Made by a program: the position numbers and the translations under genes. The notes under the pieces were generated by a model. The model searched no databases and had not been told where the DNA came from. It worked only from the letters and a program-made list of their open reading frames with translations. From the NCBI RefSeq assembly GCF_029525575.1, contig NZ_JAPDIA010000008.1, positions 1,612,001 to 1,676,000 of the forward strand: 64,000 bases of DNA. Direction: 5' to 3'. Shown here in pieces: positions 28,029 through 38,711 of the stretch (positions are counted from its first letter, which is position 1; the number at the start of each line of letters is the position of its first letter). The DNA is from Cohnella rhizosphaerae (GTDB taxonomy: Bacteria; Bacillota; Bacilli; Paenibacillales; Paenibacillaceae).

Positions 28029-28869
28029 ATGCAGCTCCCGTTCCGCCTGTCCCCGTCCGTTCACCGCGATCGGCTCCCGGTGAGCCTGTACTGCGTAGGC
28101 GCGCATGCCCAGCATCCGGTCGCCCGACCGGCCGGCTTTCCGGTCATGCAGTGCTTCGTCTCGTTCGGGGGGCCGCGGCCGCTTTGAATTTTCCGACGGG
28201 AACCGGCTGTCGGTCGAAGCGGGCCAGGCGCTGCTGATCCCCGCCGACGAAGGACATCGCTACGAGCCGATTCCCGAACAGCCCTGGCTGCTCGGCTTTG
28301 TCGGCTTCGAAGGGCCTTGCGCGGCGGACATCGTCCAAGCCTGCGGACTGCCTCTGAGGAAGGCGTTTTCGCTCAAACAAACCGCTTCGCCCGCGACAAG
28401 CATCCGAGCGCTATGGCAGCTCGCGGAGCGCGCCGATCCGGAGGCCGCAACATTGCTGTCGGCGCGTCTTTACGAGCTGCTGCTGCTGCTCGGGTCCCTC
28501 GCCGCCGGCCCTGCGGCTCCTGCGGCGCCTCCGCGCGCGCGCCAATCCGACGCCGCGCTCGAACGCGCCGTCCATTACCTGCACGAGCACTTTGCCGAGC
28601 CGCTCGTCATGTCCAACGTCGCAAGCGCCGTCGGCTATTCGGTGCAGCATTTCCAGCGCCTGTTCCGCGAAGCGTACGGACAGCCGCCGCTGGCGTATCT
28701 TCGGCGCATCCGGCTCCATCAGGCCGCGGTATGGCTGGAGGAGAATCCGCGCGCCTCGGTGTCGGAGCTGGCCGGCAAGATCGGCATGGATCCCAACTTT
28801 TTTATCCGCTCGTTCAAGCAAGCCTACGGCGTGCCTCCCGGCCAGTATCGAAAAAATAAAAAGCATTAG
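28029..28869 (+). CDS. AraC family regulator, divergent from beta-galactosidase
   Basis: About 280 residues: an N-terminal cupin (MQLPFRLSPSVHRDRLP..., FVSFGGRGRFEFSDGNRL, ALLIPADEGHRYEP) and a C-terminal double HTH (SNVASAVGYSVQHFQRLFREAYG and SELAGKIGMDPNFFIRSFKQAYG). One G is extra in the G6 run at 28167-28172. Start 28029 follows AAAGAGGC. It is most likely the activator of the GH42 gene, with which it shares a 172-base divergent region. Its stop lies 2 bases from the stop of the convergent oxidase. Confidence 0.86.
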
Positions 28870-28871
28870 CT

Positions 28872-30164
28872 TCAGGCATCTTCGCGACCATTGCCCGTCA
28901 AAAAACGTTCCGTATATTCATTGCGGAACTTGCCCGACGGATCGAGCCTCGCGATCAGCCGCTCGAAATCATCCAGCTTCTCGTAGCGGGAACGCAGCCG
29001 CGCCGCCGGCATCACGAACAGCTTGGCCCAGTGCGGACGGGCCCGATAGGGCTCGAGCGCCTCCTCGATCAGGGACAGCACCTTGAATACGGCCGCCTGG
29101 TCGGGCTTCCACGTAAAATGAATGCCGACGGAATCCCTGCCCTGGCTGGGACTCATCCACAGCTCGTCCGCTGCGACCGTGCGAATCTCGGATATAAAAA
29201 GCAGCGGCGCGATCTGCGTGCGCAGCCGTTCGATCGCGCGCAGCGCCTCGTACGCGTTCGCGCGAGAGACGAAATATTCGCTTTGCAGCTCATCGCCCGC
29301 GCTCGGCGTAAAGTTCATGCGAAAATGCGGCAGGCGCTCGTACCATTAGCCGACGATGCCGAGCTGCTCGCTGCAAGGGTCCGCCGGCAGCCCCGGCACC
29401 GGATGCTTCCGTTCGGTCGCGCGGGTCGCGCCGTAGAACGACGGCTCCCACGGCGCTTGGGCCGCGTCCGCTTCCGTTCGTTTTATCCAAACCTGATTAA
29501 ACGACGCCTGGCGCCAATCCGTAAACAAGCTGACGCTGTACCCCGCCGAAAATATCGCCTCGACATGGTCCTCCAGCGCCGCGAGTGGCAGGTTTTCATA
29601 GACTGTCTGGCTCATGCGAAACGCAGGTATGACGTCAAGCGTGAGCGCGGTTACGATCCCGAGGCAGCCGAGTCCGACGACAGCGCCGTCCAGCAAACCG
29701 TCTCCGTCGTCGCGCGAGATCGCGAGTATCTCCCCGCCGGCCGTCACGATATCCAGCGCGTGCACCGCCGTCGCCAGATTGCCGATGCGATCGCCGGAGC
29801 CATGCGTCGCGGTCGCGCAGGCGCCGGCCACCGTAATATGCGGCAGCGAAGCCAAGTTGGGCAGCGCATAGCCCCGCTCGTCGAGGTAAGCGCACAATTC
29901 GCCGTACCGGATGCCCCCCTCGACCGTCACCTTGCCGTTCGCGCGGTCGAGCCCGACGACACGGTTCAGTCTTTCCAGCGACAGCATCGTGCCTTCGGTA
30001 TCCGCGATCCCGTTGAACGAATGGCGCGAGCCGATCGCTTTTACGCGGCGGCTGCCCGCCGCCCGTTCCTGAATCTCCTCGACGGAGGACGGAATGACGA
30101 GCTCCGAGGCCCGATACCGATAATTGCCCGCCCAGTTGCGTTCGTATGCCGGCTCGTTTTGCAT
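28872..30164 (-). CDS. Alditol oxidase-like FAD flavoprotein, interrupted by an in-frame TAA
   Basis: The protein belongs to the VAO/p-cresol methylhydroxylase fold with a D-arabinono-1,4-lactone oxidase C-terminal domain. The N-terminal FAD domain has IGSRHSFNGIADT (candidate covalent-FAD His) and GACATATHGSGDRIGNLA. The C-terminal part has RLPHFRMNFTPSAGDELQSE, GIHFTWKPDQ and RPHWAKLF. The two parts are in the same frame but separated by TAA at 29346-29348, between LGIVG and WYERLPHF. No homopolymer correction explains it. Read through, the length (about 430) is normal. It would oxidise sugar alcohols to aldoses with H2O2. Confidence 0.8.
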
Positions 30165-30262
30165 GCATGGCTTCCACCCTTCGATAAAAATGCGAATAAC
30201 GCGCTTTCACACCTAACATAACACGAATGAAGCGCTCCACGCTCGGCTTGATACCAGCGCAA

Positions 30263-30304
30263 AAAAGACGCTTGACGCGGAAAAAGCCGGTTCAAGCGTC
30301 TTTT
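30263..30304 (-). terminator. Rho-independent terminator after the YheC/D gene
   Basis: AAAAGACGCTTGA (30263-30275) pairs with TCAAGCGTCTTTT (30292-30304). On the minus strand it is followed by a T run. The hairpin is nearly symmetrical and may act in both directions. Confidence 0.88.
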
Positions 30305-30356
30305 CTCGATCCAAGCCGGTACTCCCGGGCGTACGGGTTCCCGCAGGCGCGATCGA

Positions 30357-31152
30357 CTAAGACGGTCTGCGGCCGGCTCTGCGGGCTTGATGCGCCTTCG
30401 CCTTCGGCAGCCGGCTGTACGCCATGATCTTGCGATACATGCGTTTGTCGGACAGCGTATTAAAGATGGATCGGTCCGGACGGGAATTGACCTCGATGAT
30501 CCAAGGCTTCAGCGACCGGTCGATGCCGATGTCGATGCCATAGGCGCGGAATCGAGGAAAATAGGCGCTTAAATGACGGCTGACCCGCAGCGCGAGCCCT
30601 TCGAGCCGTCTTTTGTAACCCGCGCGTTTGCCCGCATGGACGGCAGGCGAGAGCAGCGTATCCGCGGGCAAAGGCTTGCCCCCCGTTATGATAGTTGGTA
30701 ACGATCTTGTTCGGCATGGCAAGCCTTCCGACAATGCCCGTCGCCTCCCAGTTGCCCTTCGGGTTTCGCTGAACCATGATCCTGAGATCGAACGGACGGC
30801 GCTTGTAATGAAGCAGCGGAATCCCCATTTGCACCAGGTATATCCTGTTCGCCCGAGCCTTGACGAAGGCGGCGTAAGCTTGCTCCAGCTTCGGGTAAAC
30901 GCGGCTTCGCGTGCCGTGCCTGAGCTGGTAACCGCCCTTGATTCTGGCGAGCTTAAAGATACCGTAGCCGCCGGTGCCGTGACTCGGTTTGATATAAACG
31001 GCGGCATAGCGACGCAGCATGTCCCGAACGGCGTTCAGGGAGGCGATCGCGGTCGGTGGCAGATGACGGGCCGCCACCCGATCCTTGCGCATCAGCCTGT
31101 ATTTGCCCATCTTGTTGTTCCCGTGCATGATCGTCCCCCGTCTTTTACGCAT
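30357..31152 (-). CDS. YheC/YheD-family ATP-grasp protein (endospore coat-associated)
   Basis: About 265 residues with the YheC/D pattern: YRLMRKDRVAARHLPPTA, YIKPSHGTGGYGIFKL (nucleotide-binding loop), RPFDLRIMVQRNPKGNWEATGIVGR and the C-terminal WIIEVNSRPDRS with the metal-binding Glu and Asn of ATP-grasp enzymes. One G is extra in the G6 run at about 30678-30683. ATG 31152 follows GGAAAGGGGG; ATG 31128 is an alternative. B. subtilis relatives are spore coat associated and of unknown reaction. Monocistronic. Confidence 0.82.
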
Positions 31153-31243
31153 TTTACCCCCTTTCCTGTATATGCGGGGGCAGGCCGGTTCACCTATGCG
31201 AATGACGGTGTAATTCCCGGCGAATATCCGATCGCTTCTTCAG

Positions 31244-31297
31244 AAACAAAAACGGCAACGCGCATCCGGGACGGAATCCCGAACGCGCGCTGCCGTT
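31244..31297 (-). terminator. Rho-independent terminator of mqo
   Basis: AACGGCA (31251-31257) and the following bases pair with TGCCGTT (31291-31297) in a long stem with small bulges. On the minus strand it ends in TTTTGTTT. Confidence 0.8.
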
Positions 31298-31319
31298 AAC
31301 AAGCGGTAAAATGGCTATA

Positions 31320-32841
31320 TTAAGAAACGGGCTGTCCTGCCGCTTTTTGATAAGGCTTGACGGCGCTTAATCCGAGCGAGTGCGCGGTCGATGCCTGAAT
31401 CTCGCGCAGCATCGCCGGATTTTTAAGCAAAGAAACGCCGTAGGACGGAATCATTTCTTTTAGTTTCGGCTCCCAAGCCTGTATTTGCATCGGAAAACAC
31501 TTATTGATGACGTTCAGCATGACCGAGACGGCGGTGGAAGCGCCGGGAGATGCGCCAAGCAGCGCGGCGACGGAGCCGTCCGCGGCCGTCACGACCTCGG
31601 TGCCGAACTGCAGCGTGCCTTTGCCGCCGGCGGCCGTATCCTTGATGACCTGCACGCGCTGGCCGGCTACGACCAGATCCCAATCCTCGCTCTTCGCATC
31701 CGGCACGAACTCGCGGAGCTCCTCCATGCGCTGTTCCTTCGACAGCATGACCTGCTGGATCAGGTACTTCGTGAGCGACATGTTCTTGGCGCCGGCAGCC
31801 ATCATCGTGACGAGATTGTGCGGCTTGACCGACGTGATCAGATCGAACATCGAGCCCGTCTTCAGGAACTTTGGAGAGAAGCCGGCGAACGGTCCGAACA
31901 GGAGCGACTTCTTGTTGTCGATGAAGCGGGTATCCAGATGCGGCACCGACATCGGAGGCGCGCCGACCTTGGCCTTGCCGTACACCTTCGCATGATGCTT
32001 CGCGACGACGTCCGGATTGTTGCAAGACATGAACAGGCCGCTGACCGGGAATCCGCCGATATGCTTGCCTTCGGGAATGCCCGTCTTTTGCAGCAGGTGC
32101 AGGCTGCCGCCGCCGCCGCCGATGAAGACGAACTTCGCGGCGTGGCGCTCGACGCCGCCGCCTTCGGCGCGCACCTTCAGCTCCCAGTCGCCGTCCCGGG
32201 TACGCCGGATATCGTCCACTTTATGCTTGTATTTGATCTCGACGCCATTTTTCTTGAGATGCTCGAACAGCATGCGCGTCAACGCGCCGAAGTTGACGTC
32301 GGTGCCGGCTTCGAACTTGGTCGCCGCGATCTGCTCGCTTCCGCTCCGGTTTTTCATGATGAGCGGAATCCAGTCTTTGAGCTTGGCGTGGTCCTCCGTG
32401 TATTCCATGCCGTGGAACAACGGATTGACGGACAACGCTTCGTACCGTTTTTTCAAGAAAGTCACGTCTTTTTTGGCCGTGCACGAGACTCATATGCGGA
32501 AGCGGCATAATAAATTCCTGCGGATTGCGGATCAGCTTGCGCTCGACCAGGTAGGACCAGAACTGCATGGAATCCTGGAACTGCTCGTTGATGCTGATCG
32601 CCTTGCTGATATCGATCGAGCCGTCCGGCTTTTCGACGGTGTAGTTAAGCTCGCACAGCGCCGCATGTCCCGTACCGGCGTTGTTCCACTCATTGGAACT
32701 CTCTTCGCCCGCGCTGGCCAGCTTCTCAAGAACGGTGATTTTCCAGTTCGGCTGGAGCTCCTTCAGCATGGCGCCGAGCGTCGCGCTCATGATGCCCGCA
32801 CCGATCAAGATTACGTCTGAACTTGTTTGTCCGTTGCTCAT
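31320..32841 (-). CDS. mqo: Malate:quinone oxidoreductase
   Basis: Mqo is a membrane-associated FAD enzyme that oxidises malate to oxaloacetate and passes electrons to quinone. The roughly 505-residue protein has ILIGAGIMSATLG at the N terminus, SNEWNNAGTGHAALCELNYT, FIGGGGGSLHLLQKTGIPE and the C-terminal LGASPGASTAVSVMLNV, all hallmarks of the family. One A is extra in the A6 run at about 32471-32476; the corrected junction reads HGQKDVTFLKKRYE. ATG 32841 follows AAGGATGG, so the ATG at 32850 inside that RBS is rejected. Confidence 0.95.
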
Positions 32842-33112
32842 TATGACCATCCTTATATTGTAAAATTTGCTCGAATTATTGTCCGGGTCCGATTAACCTT
32901 ATCTATTTTAACACTATTGCCACCCGACTTTAATAAATATTTACTATAGAGATGATCGATATAAGTTATTTCACTGCCGCAAGCCATGGCAAGCAAAATA
33001 GGTGAATGCTTTTTGGTTGTGCAAAAAAACCGTACTCTTCGCAAATGGGATGAGATACTTCCATTTGACTAAAGAACGGTTATCTTGCGTTAATTCGAAG
33101 AGCCATGGAATG

Positions 33113-33562
33113 GGAGCGTCGCCTCTCGGCCGGACAAGCGCTCTGATGCACAAGATTTGTGCATCTGCGAAGCAAGTGCGCCGCCTTGCGGCCGGACAAG
33201 CGCTCTAATGCACAAGATTTGTGCATCTGCGAAGCAAGTGCGTCGCCTCCCGGCCGGACAAGCGCTCTGATGCACAAGATTTGTGCATCTGCGAAGCAAG
33301 TGCGCCGCCTCCCGGCCGGACAAGCGCTCTGATGCACAAGATTTGTGCATCTGCGAAGCAAGTGCGCCGCCTCTCGGCCGGACAAGCGCTCTGATGCACA
33401 ATTTTTGTGCATCTGCGAAGCAACTGCGCCGCTTCTCGGCCGGACAAGCGCCCTGATGCACAAGATTTGTGCATCTGCGAAGCAAGTGCGCCGCCTTGCG
33501 GCCGGACAAGCGCCCTGATGCACAAGATTTGTGCATCTGCGAAGCAAGTGCGCCGCCTCGCT
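33113..33562. repeat. Seven tandem copies of a 62-bp unit, each with a 21-bp palindrome
   Basis: The motif CGGCCGGACAAGCG recurs at 33127, 33189, 33251, 33313, 33375, 33437 and 33499, exactly 62 bases apart, with a partial unit before the first. Each unit carries GATGCACAA-GAT-TTGTGCATC, a perfect 9-3-9 inverted repeat, except one copy with AATGCACAA and one with a changed centre. As 62 is not a multiple of 3, the reading frame rotates through the copies; the long open frames across it are by-products. It overlaps the last codons of the lyase-like gene by two bases. Confidence 0.95.
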
Positions 33563-34556
33563 AGCGACACTGCCCCCGTTCATGCGGGTCTTCAAGCCAA
33601 AGCGAAGGGTAATTCCAGGCATACGATTGAAAAAAGCCGCTGCTCGCATTGCGGTGTCCCTTCACCGGCCGGTAAGGCGCGGCGAAGCGCGCGTAGTCTT
33701 CGTCCCGATAGACGATCGCCATCGCCTCGAACAGGTCGACCGGCCACGTATCCGCGCCAAGCGGAGCCGGAACGTTCTGCTTTTCTCCGAAGGGCCAGTC
33801 GGCTGCGCGACCGTCCGCATAATGAAGGAACGTATCGAGCGCGCGTTTGATGCCTTTGCCGCCGGGCGAAGTCCAGCGGAACAGGTCCTCGCCGGTCGCG
33901 TCCAGCACCAGCTTCGCGGCGGCCGTCATCGGCGCCAGGGCGAAATAATGATACCACATGGCGTTCGCCCCTCTGGCCGCTTCCTCCGGCAGGAAGCCGT
34001 CCTCCGCAACCGCGTGTTCGATATGCGACTTCAACGCCTCGGCAGCGGCGCCGAACGCCGCGTCGTCCCCCGTGAACCGATGGAGCGCGAGGCGTGCGTA
34101 AAGGCTCCAGTCCCACCAGTTGTTGCGCCCTTCGATCCCTTCCCAGGCGGGAAGGCATACCCTGGTCAGCCAGCCGGCGAAGCGCTCCCTCGCTTCGCGG
34201 CTCCATGCCTCGAACGGCTCGAGCCAGATCGCCGCGCGAATGAAGCCGACGCCGAGGTAGGCCGACACGAGCGGCCCGTCGTGGCCGCCGATCTCCCGGT
34301 TCACGGTCGCCCAGCCGTCCAGCAACTCGGCCGCCTTGCGCGCATATTCGCGCGCGCCGGCGACCCGGTAAGCCAGCGCGCACGTATAAGCGGCTTGCGC
34401 ATCGGGCTCCATACGCCGCTTTTCGCTCAAGTGGCCCTCGCGATCGTAATAGAAGCCGGGAATCGACCAGACGGGAACCGCGCTGCACGCCGTCGCAAGG
34501 CTGGCCTCCGCTTCGCGGAGCAGCGCATCGAGCGCCGGCTCGGGAGACATTTTCAT
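33561..34556 (-). CDS. Alginate-lyase-like protein (alpha/alpha barrel)
   Basis: This 331-residue helical-barrel protein resembles the alginate lyase domain family (PF05426 type): AQAAYTCALAYRVAGAREYARKAAELLDGW, GFIRAAIWLEPFEAW, EGRNNWWDWSLYARLALHRFTGD and YHYFALAPM follow the family order. No signal peptide is visible, so it is probably intracellular. ATG 34556 is preferred (GGAGGAAAGGAAG upstream). It is the last gene of the transporter locus, and probably breaks down the imported uronic acid-containing oligosaccharide. The C-terminal end abuts the 62-bp repeat array. Confidence 0.75.
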   Translation of the reverse strand: MKMSPEPALDALLREAEASLATACSAVPVWSIPGFYYDREGHLSEKRRMEPDAQAAYTCALAYRVAGAREYARKAAELLDGWATVNREIGGHDGPLVSAYLGVGFIRAAIWLEPFEAWSREARERFAGWLTRVCLPAWEGIEGRNNWWDWSLYARLALHRFTGDDAAFGAAAEALKSHIEHAVAEDGFLPEEAARGANAMWYHYFALAPMTAAAKLVLDATGEDLFRWTSPGGKGIKRALDTFLHYADGRAADWPFGEKQNVPAPLGADTWPVDLFEAMAIVYRDEDYARFAAPYRPVKGHRNASSGFFQSYAWNYPSLWLEDPHERGQCR

Positions 34557-34673
34557 GACGATCGAACTTCCTTTCCTCCACACCTCTTTGTTGCATCATA
34601 GCGTCCCCGTATTCCGAAGAACATGCACGATATATTTTTTGCATATCCTTTATTTCACGCCGCTTGCGAAGCG

Positions 34674-37012
34674 TTAAGACAAGCTCTTCTTCAAGCGGTA
34701 TTCGCGGGGCGTCGTGCCGAACTTCTTTTTGAACGAACGAAAAAAGTGGCTCTGGTTGCTGAAGCCGGTCCGCTCCATGATCTCGTTGACCGTGAAGTTG
34801 CCTTTCTCGAGCAGCTGCATCGTCTGTTCGAGCCGAACTTCGATAATATAGTCGGCGAGCGAGAGACCCTCGGCTTTTTTTGAACAGCCGCCCGACGTAG
34901 ACCGACGACATCTTGAGCAGGTCGGCCACGCTTTGCAGGCTCAGATTCAAATCTTTGTAATTCGCGCGGACGATCTCCTTGATCGTCTCGATCATGAAGC
35001 TGTTCGAATCCGACTCCAGCGCCTCCTGCCGGAACGTGCACAGCTCGCGAAGCGTACGATGGAACGTGAGCTTGGCATCCTCGAGCGTCTCCTGTTCGAG
35101 CACCGCCGCATGGAACCGGTACAGATCGTGGGAGATCGGCTTGAGCTTGTTGGCGTTCGCCTCGGATACCGTTCGTTTGATGACGATGGCTAAGTAAGAC
35201 AGCGCATGAATGCAATCGTCGTAAGACGCCGCGCCGACGATCTCGAAGATCCGCTCGATCGCCGCCTCGGCGGCATCGGGATTCCCCGCCCGAATCGCTT
35301 CGGACAGCTTGCGCTCCAATTCGGAGGGAATCGTCGCGTCGCCCCCCTCCGGCTTGCGCGCCATGTCCGGCACGAGAATCGCTCCCCTGCCGTAAAACCA
35401 TTTGTAAAGCGAAAGATTCAGCGTCTTCGCGTACGCTGCCGACAGCTCCCGGCAATCGCATGCGGGCTCGCCGACGGCGACCGAGAACGTCAACCGGTAA
35501 TACTGCTTGACGACCAGCTGCACTTGCTCGAGCAGGGCCGTCAGGCGATCGAAGTCCGCCTCCCTGCGCTGGACGAGTAAAACGAGATGATCGGGCTTCA
35601 AATCGACGACTTCGATCGCGAATTCGCGCGAGACGATCTCCTCGGCGATGTTCGAGATCGCGTAATGGAAGAGACGCAGATCGTCGGGTCCGCGCTGCAG
35701 GAGCGACGAAGCGTCGTCTACGCGCGCGACGCAGATCGCGTATCCGCCCGAGGCGTCGACCGCGAGGCCGTTGTCCTTCGCTTCTTTGGCCCACTGCTCC
35801 GGCGTTCGCAGCGCGCTCTCCTGGACGAGCTGGCGCAGCGTGAACCTTTTTTAAAATCCAGCGGTTCTCCGTCAGATTCGAGTCCGCGCGCTTCACCCGG
35901 TCCGCCATATGCCCGTACAAGCCGGACAGAAACGTCATCTCGTCCTGCATCGGCGCCTCGCGCACGATCGCGTCCGGGGTATTCGAGACGACGGAACGGA
36001 ACAGCTGCTCGACCGGACGGTACAGCCGCTTGGAAACGACGACGGCGACGCACAGCGCCAGCACGAGAAACAGCACCGTGAGCAAGAGCGTCGTGTACCG
36101 GAGGCGCTGCACCTGGCCCACGACTTCGGCATAAGGCTGGGCATAGATGAGCGTCCAATCCTGCAGCCCCGCCTGCATATACGTGACGAACTGCTTGCGC
36201 CCGTCCGTCTTGATGACGCGATAGCCGCTCGTCGCTTCGTCCGCCGCCTGCCGGCCGAGCCGCTCCGCCAGCCCGGCGACTTCGGGTTCGCGTTCGTCCC
36301 CCGCGCCGAGTACGACGCCCGCGCCGTCCATCAGGTACGCCTGGCCCGAAGGTCCGCCGTCCTCCTGCGCGATCAACGACAGATTATCGAAAAGCCATGT
36401 CGACTTTACATTCAAAATCAAGGCGTCGTCGAGTCCTTCCCGGGAGCTAGGATCGAACAGAATATAGCTGAAAAAATCGACTTGGCCGCGCCGGGCGCCG
36501 GTCTCGTCGAGATCGATCGGCAGCAGGCGCAGCTTGGGCGTTTGCCGGGAGTCGGTCAAGAGCGCCGCGAATTTTTTTTCGTATGGCGCTTTGAGCGCGC
36601 GAACGTTGCCGTTGCCGATATAAAACCGGTTCATGTTTCCGTTGTAGACGAAAATGGAATGCAGGAACGACGAGGTGCCGACGAACGTATCGAGCGTCGC
36701 GATCCGCTGGTACATGAATTCGTCGTCGGACTTGGCGTAGCGCAGTATTTTCACGTCGTTGTTCTGGTACAGCGTTTGCGCCGTATCGGCGACGATCTCG
36801 TTCATTTGCGCGACGTTGTAACGAATCTGGGCGAGCACCTTGGCGTTGGCGCGCTGCTGCACGCGCAGCACGGTCCGCTCGGAGGTGTACATGATCGAAA
36901 AAGCCGCCGCCAGAAGAAGCACGACGGTCAGCAGGGTGACGGACAGCCAGATCCGCTGCAAGTACTTTCTGGATCGAATCGCCGGAAACATGGACATCAG
37001 CTTCACCCGCAT
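34674..37012 (-). CDS. Membrane sensor with cache domain and AraC-type DNA-binding domain
   Basis: About 775 residues. TM1 (about 20-45), an extracellular cache-like domain, TM2 (about 305-325), a HAMP-like linker, a GGDEF-like/YesN middle domain (CVARVDDASSLLQRG..., DHLVLLVQRR) and a C-terminal double HTH (LSLQSVADLLKMSSVYVGRLFKKAEG and VNEIMERTGFSNQSHFFRSFKKKFG). One-protein sensors of this plan are common beside Lpl-type transporters in Paenibacillus. Extra bases lie in T runs at about 35847-35852 and 34865-34871. ATG 37012 or 36997 may start it. It probably induces the operon on sensing an outside sugar. Confidence 0.85.
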
Positions 37013-37031
37013 CGTGGATTAATGGCCTTCA

Positions 37032-37059
37032 AGGACCGCCCCCGGGCGGGAGCGGTCCT
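37032..37059 (-). terminator. GC-rich hairpin between binding-protein and sensor genes
   Basis: AGGACCGC (37032-37039) pairs with GCGGTCCT (37052-37059), extended by CCGCCC/GGGCGG. No T tract follows on the minus strand. It may be a partial terminator or an mRNA-stabilising hairpin that keeps the binding protein abundant relative to the sensor. Confidence 0.55.
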
Positions 37060-37069
37060 GTTAAGGCGC

Positions 37070-38609
37070 TTATTTTTTGCCGTTCGCTTTGGCCCATTCG
37101 TCGATTTGCTTCTGCTTTTCTTTCAGCACCGTTTCCGAGCCGACCTTCTTCATCTTTTCGGTGAATACCGGCAAATATTTGTCCGGATCGATCGTGCCGG
37201 TCTCAAGCCCCGGGCTGTACTCCTTAAACAGCGCGTCCATGTTCGCCATCTCGGCCTTGACGTTTTCGCTGTTGAAGTTGAAGCCGCTCAGCGCGGGCAC
37301 GGTCGCTTCCTCGTTCAGCTTCTTGACCCGCTCCCACGTATCCGCCGGCTGGCCCTCGAGCAGGTAGCCGTTGGTCACGTTGCCGAAGATCCAGCCGGAA
37401 TTGTTGGCATAGCCGCCCTTGTCGTCGATCTTGATCGTATTGTCGCCGACCTTCGTGTAGTGCTTGCCCTCGATGCCGAACGTGAGCAGGTTGAACAGGT
37501 CGGCGTTGGTGTTGAGCAGCTCGAGCAGCATGAGCGCGCGGTCCGCATGCTTCGAATTGTAGTTGATCGCGTTCATCGTCGGCGTGACGCCCGTGAACGT
37601 CGGCTCGGCGATCGGCACGTAGACGACTTCGTTGCCGCCGAAGTCCGCCTTGCGTCCGGCTTCGCTGCCCGGCGCGAGCGTGAAGTCCTGGACGACGGCG
37701 ACGTTGCCCGAAGCGAGCAGCGGCTTCAGGTCGCTGACCGTGGCGGCGTCCGGATTCGTGTACCCTTTATCGTGCCAGCTCTTCATCAGCTTCACGTGCG
37801 TCTTGTATTCGTCGGTCTGGAGCAGGTCGATCGCGGTCAACGGGTCGCTCAGGCGATAGTCGACGCCGCCGAGCCACTGCATGCCGTAAGCTTCGCTCAG
37901 TCTCGTCTGGTCTTTGCCCATCCCGAACGGAACGATGCCGGGCTCGTTCTGCTTGATCTGCGCGAGCAGCGGTTCGAGGTCGGCATACGTCTTGACCTTG
38001 CTCGTATCGAAGTTATACTTGTCGACGAAGCGCTTCTGGATGACGAAGCCCGGCGTCTTCGTGAACGTCTGGAAGTTTGGAATCGCATACAATTTTCCTT
38101 TGACCTTCACGTCGTTCCAGGCGACCTGGGAGAAGCTCGCCTTGATCGTCGGCGCGTATTTGTCCAGCATCTCGTCGGTAATTTCCATAAAAGCGCCCTT
38201 ATTGACGTTATCACCGTACTTGAACAGCCAGCTGGAGGTCCATACGAGGTCGTAGTCGTCGCTAGCGGCCACGATCGTGTTCAGCTTGTTTTCGTAGTCG
38301 CCGCCGTCGATCGGCACGAGCTCTACCGTCGTATTGATCAGCTTTTTTGGTCATCTCGTTGAAGGCGTCGGATACCGCCTGCTGGTCCTGCGGAATGCCG
38401 AACTGGACGTAGTACCACTTGAGCTTGACGGGCTCGAGCGCCGCGGCTTCCGAGCCGGACGGCGAGGCCGACGACGACGCGCCAGCGGATGCGGACGGCG
38501 AAGCCGGCGCGGACGAGGACGCCTCGTTCCCTCCGTTGTTATTGCCGCAGCCGCTTAGCACCAGACCGAGCGACAATGCCGCGGTCAACCCCGTACGCCA
38601 TCTTTTCAT
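37070..38609 (-). CDS. Extracellular sugar-binding lipoprotein (LplA-like)
   Basis: This is a lipoprotein of about 510 residues with the lipobox VLSGC (Cys21) and a Ser/Ala/Pro linker, then a large solute-binding domain with the LplA/YtcQ-type segments (YNFDTSKVKTYADLEPLLAQIK, NNSGWIFGNVTNGYL). One A is extra in the A6 run at about 38342-38347; the corrected junction is MTKKLINTTVELVPIDGGDYENK. ATG 38609 follows GGGAGG. Works with the two permeases upstream; such systems share a distant MsmX-type ATPase, and none is encoded here. Confidence 0.92.
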
Positions 38610-38711
38610 TTTCAAACAACCTCCCTGTTCTTTTTTATTATGTTGGACGGCGGCGGCGAGAACAAGCGTTTTTTGGGCCTGTCCCGCCCCGCGGATTCCC
38701 GTTGCGAAAAG

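Noticed and set aside
33113..33562. CRISPR array
   Set aside because: The units are repeated over their full 62 bases, with no unique spacers and no cas genes nearby.
33080..33649. Overlapping minus-strand open frames with HLLRRCTNLVHQ-type repeats
   Set aside because: The 62-bp unit rotates all three frames through the same sequence; no start signal and no family resemblance.
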